A program made the translations under genes and the position numbers. The notes beneath the pieces were generated by a model. It did not search any database, was not told where the DNA came from, and saw only the letters and a program-made list of their open reading frames with translations. Below are positions 1 through 6,663 of a DNA stretch of 11,657 bases, in pieces (the stretch's first letter is position 1; the number at the start of each line of letters is the position of its first letter). Origin of the DNA: Planctomycetaceae bacterium (GTDB taxonomy: Bacteria > Planctomycetota > Planctomycetia > Planctomycetales > Planctomycetaceae); the NCBI GenBank assembly GCA_947479075.1, contig CANJZR010000063.1, forward strand, positions 1 through 11,657, written 5' to 3'.

Positions 1-412
1 TACTCTTGAGTTTCAACTGCGACTGGAGTGGGATGTCGGGGTCACTGCCGTCGAGGGCGAAGGGCAGCGAGAGCAGGCCGCCAGACTGGTTCTGAATGTC
101 GTCGCCACCGAATGGCTTATCGCCGATATCAATCGTGGCCTTGGCGTCGATCGCCTTTTCAATTTTGTCCCCCAGCGGGGCGTTGTCCGGGTTGTGCGTC
201 ACTCGGCGTCGCCAACGATCGCAATGGACCAGCAGCTTCATCAAGTGGTCGCGCGTTGGATTGTCGAAACCGCCGCGATCCGACAACTCGTCATTGGCCA
301 GAAGCTCGGATCGCATTGTGAAGAGTGGCGAGAGAGCTGCCGCAATGTGGAGGTTGCGGAGCGTGACAATCGCACGTCGAAATTGTTCTTGTCCGGGATC
401 ACCGATGGGCAT
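1..412 (-). CDS. Hypothetical protein, N-terminal 137 residues (runs off the window edge)
   Basis: I do not recognise this protein. An open frame runs from ATG at 412 to the window edge with no stop and with codon use like its neighbours. The visible part starts MPIGDPGQEQFRR. It continues with a helical, Leu/Ala-rich stretch (about residues 10-40), then an Asp/Arg-rich segment with a single Cys at 64 and a WRRR cluster (67-70), and then a Gly/Asp-rich, apparently extended region. There is no signal peptide or membrane segment, so it is probably cytoplasmic as far as can be seen. It lies 61 bp downstream of the peptidase-thioredoxin gene on the same strand, so co-transcription is likely. The ribosome binding site is weak (AAGG about 9 bases before ATG), so the start is not certain. 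The reading frame is well supported; the function is unknown. Confidence 0.6.
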   Translation of the reverse strand, partial: MPIGDPGQEQFRRAIVTLRNLHIAAALSPLFTMRSELLANDELSDRGGFDNPTRDHLMKLLVHCDRWRRRVTHNPDNAPLGDKIEKAIDAKATIDIGDKPFGGDDIQNQSGGLLSLPFALDGSDPDIPLQSQLKLKS

Positions 413-473
413 GGGAGAGACCTTGGAGGAGGGCTGAGGGGCGAGGGTGTGGGGCTAAGGGAGTGGAAGTGAC

Positions 474-2231
474 TTACACTTTGGTGGTCAGGGGAGCGAC
501 TTCGTCGACGCGGGAATCCACAGCATCACGGATACGACGAATGACTGCGGCGACCTGGGGATCGGAGTCGCTTTTCAGCTTTTCGAGTTCGTCGTCGAGG
601 AACATGCCGCGGAGCGTATCAAGTGTTGCCACACGTCCCTCGGATTGTCGCAATCCAAGAAGCTCACCTGCTTCATCCAGCTGGCGGGGAAAGGGAGCGC
701 GGTTGTTGTGGGCCGCGCCTCCTTCCGACGTAGTCGCATTCGATGTGACCTTACCCTGAATGGTCCGAGTTGCGCGACGTTTGAGGAGCTTGAACAGGAT
801 CATCAATACGATTCCGCCCACACCACCCGTCGCTGCCGTGCCGCCAATCACGCCGACCGTGGAGAGAATCGTCAGGGCTGTCGGTGCCAGTTCGAGAATA
901 CGGCCCCACGGAGGATGTGACTTGAGTGGTGTCAGTGAAGAGGCTGCGGGCTTTGCCTCCCGCTCAGGTTCGAGCACTGAGGGTTTATCAGGAGTCGGAT
1001 TCAACGGAGTTGGGACTGCTGGTTGTATTGCATCGGGACTTGCGCTTAGTGGGGTGATCTTTGGATCTGGCTCCTGATCCTTGGCTGGTCCAGGCGAATT
1101 AGCGGAAGGCGAATTCAAACGATCAGACGGTGTCGCGGGGGTTGAAGCACCCAGCTGTTGCAGCAGCCAGTCGGGACCGAGATATCCGGTGATGCGACGA
1201 CCACTCGTTTCGAACGTGGGGACTGTCGAGATGTTCGCTTGCTGGGCGGCTTGTGGACTTCGGTCAATGTCTCGTTCGATAAGCTGAAATTTGGCTTCCA
1301 GCTGTTTCCGAAACAGAGGCAGTGTGTCCAGGTCCCGATGAAAACTCTGACACGGGGCGCACCATGTGGCGGACCAGATTGTCAGGGGAGCCTTTTTAGT
1401 TTCACCAGGAGGAGTATCCGTCGTCGCGGGACTACGGTGCCACGGGCATTGGACGCAATCACAACGAGTTCCCAGATTCACTCGTCCGCGTTCCCACTCG
1501 TGCCAATCCTGCAACAGTTGTGGCAACTCCTGGCGATAGACTTGCACCAGAGAGAGCGACAATGGCTCCTGAGTTTGCTGGAGTTGCAGAACCTCCTGCG
1601 GCGTGCCGCGTGAGAGCAGGTATTCCACAAACGAAAAGCCTTCCGCGTACAGTTGAGCCGTATCAGATCCCGAAGCAGGGTAGTCCATCTGATCAATCGT
1701 CGTGGAAGTCAGTAATCGCCGCTGCGAGGTCATGAGTTGCTGTCTCAGCTGAGCGTGCGACTCGGCCGATTCAAACAACGAAGCACAGCCTTCATCGAGC
1801 CAGCGTGGTAGCGGTCGCCGGCACAAACTGGCTCGGACTGCGTGGTCGACCTCATGGGGTATGACATCGCGGAAAACGGTGTTCCGGTTTCCGCGGAGCG
1901 ACATTCGCCAGCCAAACACTTCACCGTTCTGAATTTGAAAGGCTGTCCAACCACTGCCAGTCCCGGTCCTAACTTGCCAGACGACCGGGCATGGCTGATA
2001 CCAATCTCCGGGAAGAGGCCGTCCCGACCAGAAGAGAGCCGACTGCTTGCGGGCCGCTTCGGCAGCTCGGCAGATGTCAGGGTCGGGCGATGAAAAGTTT
2101 TGGGCCCAGACTCCCGCAGCTGGCACTAGCAGAAATGCGATCAGGAGCCTGATCAACCCGGAGCGGACCGATCGCAGGAGCTGGTGCCGGTTGATGAGAA
2201 GATGTCGTAACGAGCTTCGAGAATTATTCAT
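474..2231 (-). CDS. Exported HExxH metallopeptidase-like / thioredoxin fusion protein with C-terminal membrane anchor
   Basis: The protein is 585 aa from ATG at 2231. An in-frame TTG at 2246 would add five residues, but ATG is preferred because GAGG sits about 8 bases before it. Residues 1-43 form a signal peptide: an Arg-rich start, a hydrophobic core, and likely cleavage after GVWA. Residues 126-130 read HEVDH (HExxH), followed by WLDEG with Glu147, the arrangement of gluzincin peptidases of the 'peptidase MA-like' kind. A CDCVQC cluster (257-262) follows. A thioredoxin domain (about 283-362) carries WCAPC (290-294) and a TVPTF cis-Pro loop near 338. A Pro/Ser/Thr-rich linker (about 365-440) leads to one long or two short membrane segments (about 448-482), a basic KRR stop and a roughly 100-residue charged tail. 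Peptidase activity is inferred from motifs. The two catalytic-type domains are probably outside the cytoplasmic membrane. The start overlaps the upstream amidase gene by 8 bases, so the two are probably translated together. Confidence 0.85.
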   Translation of the reverse strand: MNNSRSSLRHLLINRHQLLRSVRSGLIRLLIAFLLVPAAGVWAQNFSSPDPDICRAAEAARKQSALFWSGRPLPGDWYQPCPVVWQVRTGTGSGWTAFQIQNGEVFGWRMSLRGNRNTVFRDVIPHEVDHAVRASLCRRPLPRWLDEGCASLFESAESHAQLRQQLMTSQRRLLTSTTIDQMDYPASGSDTAQLYAEGFSFVEYLLSRGTPQEVLQLQQTQEPLSLSLVQVYRQELPQLLQDWHEWERGRVNLGTRCDCVQCPWHRSPATTDTPPGETKKAPLTIWSATWCAPCQSFHRDLDTLPLFRKQLEAKFQLIERDIDRSPQAAQQANISTVPTFETSGRRITGYLGPDWLLQQLGASTPATPSDRLNSPSANSPGPAKDQEPDPKITPLSASPDAIQPAVPTPLNPTPDKPSVLEPEREAKPAASSLTPLKSHPPWGRILELAPTALTILSTVGVIGGTAATGGVGGIVLMILFKLLKRRATRTIQGKVTSNATTSEGGAAHNNRAPFPRQLDEAGELLGLRQSEGRVATLDTLRGMFLDDELEKLKSDSDPQVAAVIRRIRDAVDSRVDEVAPLTTKV

Positions 2232-2874
2232 TACGAGAAACCTCAATCGTGGGCTGATCCGACCACTGGGCCACCCGGTGATACTTCCCGAGTAACACCA
2301 GCGTGCGCAGCAGGCGAGCAGGCGAGAACCCCGTCGGATTGGCGTGATTGAGCCGATTCAGCCTCATCAAAATGGCGGCCATCAGCTCCGAGCAAAACAG
2401 CGATTGCAAATCGGCTCCAGGCAATAAACCCAGCCATCGAATTGCCCGAGTCCCCGACAGAATCGCTCCACCCAGGTCATAGCCGACCGGTTTCCAGAGG
2501 AAGTGCTGAAAGAGAATCCGCCGCAGGAGCTGTCGTTCCGACTCATCGAACTGATTGATGCCCGTCAGTCGATAGACCGCGACAGCTCCGCCCGTGACAA
2601 GGTAGTCGTGAATACGTTCGCAAGGTTCGTGAGCCTGACACCCGGACACACATTCACCGCGAACAACGCACGGATGGCGGCAGAGCGTGGTCGACTCGAC
2701 CCACAGCAGCCCGCGATCGGATTCGGTGATGATCGCGAGATGAGATGGACCAGATCGCAACTCAGCTGCAGCAAAAGGCGACCAGGTCAGCAGCTGGATG
2801 CCCCGGCTAATCCAATCGGTGCCATAGCAGGCCACGAGATCACCGGGCTGAAACTGGAACGCCGAAGGCAGCAC
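2224..2874 (-). CDS. YiiX-type permuted papain-like amidase / cysteine hydrolase
   Basis: The protein is 216 aa from a GTG start, with GAGG about 7 bases upstream. It begins with FQFQPGDLVACYG, followed by SGPSHLAIIT with His45 and WVEST with Glu60. Late in the chain comes LFCSELMAAI with Cys161. The order GD, His, then Cys is the circularly permuted NlpC/P60-like arrangement of the YiiX/YaeF/YebB (C92-like) family, which cleaves amide or ester bonds in cell-wall or lipid-type substrates. No signal peptide or membrane segment is visible. Five cysteines lie at 65, 69, 75, 79 and 85, with a regular 4-6-4-6 step. It is the first gene of the minus-strand unit, and its stop overlaps the start of the peptidase-thioredoxin gene. 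The family call is fairly secure from the motifs; the substrate is unknown. Confidence 0.75.
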   Translation of the reverse strand: MLPSAFQFQPGDLVACYGTDWISRGIQLLTWSPFAAAELRSGPSHLAIITESDRGLLWVESTTLCRHPCVVRGECVSGCQAHEPCERIHDYLVTGGAVAVYRLTGINQFDESERQLLRRILFQHFLWKPVGYDLGGAILSGTRAIRWLGLLPGADLQSLFCSELMAAILMRLNRLNHANPTGFSPARLLRTLVLLGKYHRVAQWSDQPTIEVSRNE

Positions 2875-2999
2875 CTTGAATCCTCGATGCGGTTCGAGTC
2901 AGCGAAGTGCTGACTGGCAACTTCATCGAGAGCGGTCGCGCGCATTAGGGCATATGGTCGAGCGATGCCAGTTAATCAATCGGGAGGGGAGAATGAAAC

Positions 3000-3031
3000 G
3001 GGCCTCCGAAACCATGAGTTTTTGGAGGCCC
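3000..3031 (-). terminator. Hairpin terminator after the Tat-exported protein gene
   Basis: A perfect 8-bp stem (GGGCCTCC at 3000-3007 with GGAGGCCC at 3024-3031) has an inner AAAC/GTTT helix in its loop. It begins 32 bases after the stop at 3064 on the minus strand. The trailing sequence on that strand, GTTTCATTCTC, is U-rich but broken, so it is a moderate intrinsic terminator. It separates this gene from the amidase unit. Confidence 0.65.
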
Positions 3032-3063
3032 GGAAGTCTTAACGGGAAATGTTCTATGCGGCG

Positions 3064-4614
3064 CTAGACGCCCAGTAGTTCTCGGGCCTGGGAGATGCCG
3101 GGTGCCTCCTTACCGTATTCGCTGGCAGTGACACGGGCCAGAGCCACGACATGCCTCCAGCGAGCAGCAGCATGGGTCGCGCGGAAGTCGGAGCTGGTTG
3201 TGTGGAAGTATTTTTCGGCGTGCAGTGCTCCGTCCTGACTGATGGCGTATCCCTTCAGCAGGTCAAACACACTGCGTTCAGGGAGTTGGAGTTCGCCGTA
3301 CCTGGCCACCACGGCACACGCGCGACTCTGGTCCTGACTCTCGATGGCAGTCTTTAGTGCGGCCATGAGTTCTGGTTCAGTCGAGGCTTTGACAGGTTCC
3401 AGATCTTCGGCCCACGGTCTAGGTTTCCAATTCTGAAAGTCGCCTCCGCTTTGAATTCGATCCTTGGCCACCTGATACGCTGCCATAACGACTGCTGTAT
3501 TATGATGGAGAGCATTTCCTGCATTGGCGATACACCGCCAGGCATGGGCGGAATCGCTGGCATGGACTCCGATCGAGTCGCCGTGGACGCTGCCCTCTGC
3601 TTTACCGGGTTGGATTTGATTTCCTCTTCTCCCCTTGTCACGCAGCAAGAGTTGATTGGCCGTCAGCGAAATCGCTTCGAAAATGCGAGCCGGGACGATC
3701 CCCTCGGCGAGTGCTGCTCCCGCAGCTTCGGCGGCCTGGTCGGGAGTGACGGTGAAGAGTGTCTCTACGAAAGAATTGACCCATTGGTCGTCCACCGCTT
3801 TGGAACCCCAGGGGCGATCATGCAGTTTGAATTGATCAATGACAGCTGGAAGCTTAGCGCGAATACCCGCCGAATGTTGGGCGGCCGATTCCTCTGTCTT
3901 GACGCAGTAACGCAGAGACTGGCGTAGCATCGTCAGGGCATTGGCCTCGCCCACGAGATCGAGCATGTCCCAAACCCGATGCACAAGCACCACGCGATGC
4001 ACGTCGGTGGCTTCTTCGGCCGTTTCCAGAAGTTCATTCCAGGCAAGCGCCGGTGATTGCCGTACGGCGGCTGCCAGTCTCGCTTCGGCCAGAGCGCGAT
4101 CCCGTTGGTGAACAGCGTCTCGGATGGCATGTGCCGTTGCTTGCGCGGACGCATCGGACGCAATGGGACCCAGAACATTGAGTTCGTGCACATCGATTTC
4201 CTGGATCCGGGCACTGTTCCGGTAGATGACCTTGAGGATGGGGAGTGCGGCTCGTTCCGTGGGCAGGTCTTCGGCCATGGACAGAGCGGGCCTCAGGGCC
4301 ATCAATGTGTGAAACCCGATGTAGTCCTCGCCACCGAAGGCCCGTCCATTTGCCAATGCCGCAGCTGAGACAAAATCGCGAAGCGATGTTCCCGTTCTCA
4401 GCATGGAAACGACTTTGGGCAGGACCTTGTCGAGTGAGGTCGACTGCAAGATTCCGACCAGAGGCTCCAAACGACCGAAGGTCAGGTCGCCTTCGGTCTC
4501 CAGGGCACACGCGGCTCGAAATCCCAGGTCGCTGGCCAAGCCGACTCCCACACTCGCCGCGATCATGCCACGACCGACCTGTGACAGAAAAGTACGTCGA
4601 TTCCCGGTACGCAT
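3064..4614 (-). CDS. Tat-exported His-rich protein of unknown function
   Basis: The protein is 516 aa; ATG at 4614 is preceded by GAGG at a good distance. Residues 5-10 read NRRTFL, a twin-arginine motif, followed by a hydrophobic stretch (17-30) and possible cleavage after RAACA near residue 37. It is therefore probably folded, or loaded with a cofactor, before export across the cytoplasmic membrane. The rest is Ala/Leu-rich and predicted mainly helical, with no further membrane segment. At least 17 histidines are spread along the mature part. Examples are GFHTL (102), the HH pair at 370-371, and H465, H471, H481 and H488. Two regions (about 78-140 and 306-388) look alike in layout, suggesting an internal duplication. 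I cannot assign a family with confidence; a distant link to questin-oxidase-like helical proteins is only a guess. It is apparently monocistronic, with its own terminator. Confidence 0.8.
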   Translation of the reverse strand: MRTGNRRTFLSQVGRGMIAASVGVGLASDLGFRAACALETEGDLTFGRLEPLVGILQSTSLDKVLPKVVSMLRTGTSLRDFVSAAALANGRAFGGEDYIGFHTLMALRPALSMAEDLPTERAALPILKVIYRNSARIQEIDVHELNVLGPIASDASAQATAHAIRDAVHQRDRALAEARLAAAVRQSPALAWNELLETAEEATDVHRVVLVHRVWDMLDLVGEANALTMLRQSLRYCVKTEESAAQHSAGIRAKLPAVIDQFKLHDRPWGSKAVDDQWVNSFVETLFTVTPDQAAEAAGAALAEGIVPARIFEAISLTANQLLLRDKGRRGNQIQPGKAEGSVHGDSIGVHASDSAHAWRCIANAGNALHHNTAVVMAAYQVAKDRIQSGGDFQNWKPRPWAEDLEPVKASTEPELMAALKTAIESQDQSRACAVVARYGELQLPERSVFDLLKGYAISQDGALHAEKYFHTTSSDFRATHAAARWRHVVALARVTASEYGKEAPGISQARELLGV

Positions 4615-4766
4615 CGGGACCTCGCTTTCATTTCGGAATGATTGAATATCTCACACTCAAGTCACTTTGATGCTAACGTCAGACCACTCAAAATGTGAAA
4701 AGAAAATGGTCGAATAAGAGATCTGTTAGATTTGCTTCGTGTTGACGGTTGCGTGGAAAACCTGAC
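4615..4766 (-). promoter_or_regulatory. AT-rich intergenic region, probable promoter of the Tat-exported protein gene
   Basis: These 152 bases between the ftr stop and the next minus-strand start are clearly richer in A+T than the flanking genes. I see no convincing terminator hairpin after ftr and no well-spaced -35/-10 pair. The region probably holds the promoter of the downstream gene, but read-through from ftr cannot be excluded. Confidence 0.3.
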
Positions 4767-5666
4767 TCAGTCGATCATGTCGCGCAGATGAATGTGGTGT
4801 TTGCCGAGCTTTCCGCCGTAGTTCCCGGCGGTGACTTGCTTCAGACCGGGGACCTTGCAGGCAGCGTGCAGACCCTCACGCATCGAAGTCTTCACGAGTT
4901 CAAAGTTCTCGCCATCGACGACGAGCTCGTAGACCGCGTTGGCTCCCTCCGGAAGTTCGGTCTTCGACAACGGACGCAGCGTTGCACAATAGGCATCGTT
5001 GGTGCTGGCCTTGAGCTTCTTATAGATCGAGCCGACTTTACTCCCCGACCGTACGATGCCGCCGGGGAACGGCAGGATCACACCTGGCACGGCACTCATC
5101 GCTTCGCAGGCGGCTTCTGCAGCTGCGAGAGTCGCAGCCTGTGTTTCGCCGCACAGCAACAGGTTTCCTCCAGCGACCCCGGTAAATGTCCCGAACTTGT
5201 CGTCACAGACGAACTCGCCGTCCATACAGGGCATGCGCCACATGCGCTGGTTACCGATTTTTTTGGAGGATTGGAACCCGTCGCCAAAGAATCGCAGGTT
5301 GGCTCCAACGGCGATGCGTTTCTCTGGGGGGCAGTCAGCGACTCCACTAAAGCACGCCGTCGTGGGACAAGTCAGAATACACTGGCCAATGCGGTTCGAC
5401 ACCGCTGTGGAGAGTGCGTCACGGCTGAAGGCAAAGGCAAGTACGGTCACTCCCGGTCGCCCATCAGGAGTTGCCTCTGGAGGGAGAATCCGCTCGATCG
5501 AGGCTTCGACATCGCACCCAATCACGCTGGTCGCATTGCCGCAGAACTCGTTGGCAGCCACGATTGCCCACCGCTCCGACACAGCAGTCACGATCAACCG
5601 CGTTCCCGACATGGAGAACGCCTCGGCAAAAGTATCAACGACATCCACGCCGTTCAGTTGCATCAT
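4767..5666 (-). CDS. fhcD: Formylmethanofuran--tetrahydromethanopterin N-formyltransferase
   Basis: The enzyme (Ftr; FhcD in bacteria) transfers the formyl group between methanofuran and tetrahydromethanopterin. In bacteria it works in the Fhc formyltransferase/hydrolase complex, which releases formate during H4MPT-linked formaldehyde oxidation in the cytoplasm. The 299-aa length fits the family. Family-typical segments include NGVDVVDTFAEAF (5-17), ATSVIGCDVEASIERILPPE (45-64), TPDGRPGV (66-73), RIGQCILTCPTTACF (92-106), FFGDGF (126-131), GVAGGNLLLCGE (163-174), PFPGGIVRSGSKVG (199-212), LKASTN (218-223) and GNYGGKLGKH near the C-terminus. The start is the first of two adjacent ATGs; the ribosome site is weak (GGAA). 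No other C1 gene is adjacent, so partners must lie elsewhere. It is divergent from the DUF3467-like gene. Confidence 0.96.
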   Translation of the reverse strand: MMQLNGVDVVDTFAEAFSMSGTRLIVTAVSERWAIVAANEFCGNATSVIGCDVEASIERILPPEATPDGRPGVTVLAFAFSRDALSTAVSNRIGQCILTCPTTACFSGVADCPPEKRIAVGANLRFFGDGFQSSKKIGNQRMWRMPCMDGEFVCDDKFGTFTGVAGGNLLLCGETQAATLAAAEAACEAMSAVPGVILPFPGGIVRSGSKVGSIYKKLKASTNDAYCATLRPLSKTELPEGANAVYELVVDGENFELVKTSMREGLHAACKVPGLKQVTAGNYGGKLGKHHIHLRDMID

Positions 5667-5931
5667 CGTTCCGTGGTCTGGGATCTGGGGGAAGGGCGAC
5701 CTGTGGCGAGGTGTTCCCTCGGTGCCCTGAAGCTGAAAGGTTAGAGACAGAGTCCGGGAAGGGGCAAGGACACGCAGGTGGGGAGCGGCTTCCCCGCAGG
5801 GTAATTCAATTGATTGTCATGCGCAGATTTTCACGGGTTCAGGTAGACTGACCGTACTTGTGTGACGTTTACCAGCGGGGCACATTTTGTATGTTCCGCG
5901 GTGATCGGGTCTCTTGCTTGAGCTGTCGTCC
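5667..5931. promoter_or_regulatory. Divergent intergenic region between ftr and the DUF3467-like gene
   Basis: This 265-base gap must hold promoters for both directions because the flanking genes are divergent. I see a small hairpin (GGGGA at 5780-5784 with TCCCC at 5791-5795) and an 8-base palindrome TCAATTGA at 5806-5813, which could be a protein-binding site. No clear sigma-70 boxes and no coding frame stand out. Confidence 0.4.
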
Positions 5932-6633
5932 ATGTCCACGCACCCTGAAAATGATCCCCAGCGAGAAGATCTCCCGGAGCCGATTCACGGGCAGGTCCGT
6001 CATTCAAACGTCAGTGCCCGCATCAGTGACGAGGTCTCCGTCGGAGTTTTCAGTAACGGTGTGATGATCCTCTCGGGAATGCATGAGTCGGTCCTCGACT
6101 TCGCGATGCGGATGGGAGAAACGCAACGGATCGTCACTCGTGTGATCCTGCCGAATCCGGTCGCCCGCCAGTTTGGGAACGTGTTGCAGGAGAACATGCG
6201 GCACTACGAATCGAACTTCGGCATGCTCCCCAACATGCCGAAACTGAGGAACCCCGAGGCAGTTTCGGGAGCAACGTCTCCACTGGTAGAAAACAGCTCT
6301 GAGCAAATCAGTGGGGATGCTGGCAGCGACATTCCTGCAGAAGCTCCGCAGTCTCCAGCACCGACTCCCTCGATCGACGATATCTATGACGAACTGAAGA
6401 TCCCCGAGTCGGTCGCAGCGGGTCGCTATGCCAATGCCGTCATGGTGCGTCACTCGGGGACCGAGTTCTGCTTCGACTTCATCGCGAACTTTTATCCGCG
6501 ATCGGTCGTGACCTCGCGGGTGTATATGGCCGTGCCGCATGTTCCACCGGTGTTGTCCTCGATTCTGCGATCCATGCAGCCGCCTTCGCCTCCCGGACCG
6601 GGCGGATTGCCGACCGGTCCGTCCCCCAACTGA
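5932..6633 (+). CDS. Tandem DUF3467-like protein
   Basis: The protein is 233 aa from ATG at 5932, with GAGCTG 8 bases upstream. An in-frame TTG at 5914 has a poorer site and was not used. The C-terminal half (about 166-215) reads YANAVMVRHSGTEFCFDF, then RVYMAVPHVPPVLSSILRSM, the pattern of DUF3467: a strand-rich start, an 'E-F-x-x-D-F' core, and an 'R-V-x-M-x-x-x-x' helix entry. The N-terminal half (about 34-98) repeats the layout (VSVGVFSNGVMILS, ESVLDFAM, TRVILPNPVARQFGNVLQEN, YESNFG), so the protein seems to hold two copies. They are joined by an acidic Ser/Pro-rich linker (about 105-150), and a Pro/Gly-rich tail ends the chain. There is no signal or membrane segment. DUF3467 has no established function that I know of. 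The YfhO gene starts 30 bases downstream, so the two probably form an operon. Confidence 0.8.
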   Translation: MSTHPENDPQREDLPEPIHGQVRHSNVSARISDEVSVGVFSNGVMILSGMHESVLDFAMRMGETQRIVTRVILPNPVARQFGNVLQENMRHYESNFGMLPNMPKLRNPEAVSGATSPLVENSSEQISGDAGSDIPAEAPQSPAPTPSIDDIYDELKIPESVAAGRYANAVMVRHSGTEFCFDFIANFYPRSVVTSRVYMAVPHVPPVLSSILRSMQPPSPPGPGGLPTGPSPN

Positions 6634-6663
6634 ACCGAGGCATGAGATCAGGCGGGGGCATTC

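Noticed and set aside
96..472. Short plus-strand frames at the left edge
   Set aside because: The minus strand here gives one continuous frame with an ordinary protein-like composition; the plus-strand products are Arg/Ser-rich shadows.
3451..3927. A 158-codon plus-strand frame opposite the Tat-exported protein gene
   Set aside because: It is antisense to a gene with a Tat signal, a good ribosome site and a terminator; the product looks random.
4749..5744. A 331-codon open frame on the plus strand opposite ftr
   Set aside because: It lies almost wholly antisense to a clear Ftr gene, its product has low-complexity, non-family sequence, and the minus-strand protein matches the family throughout.
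5780..5795. GGGGA/TCCCC hairpin in the divergent region as a terminator
   Set aside because: The stem is only 5 bp, no T-run follows on either strand, and neither flanking gene ends there.
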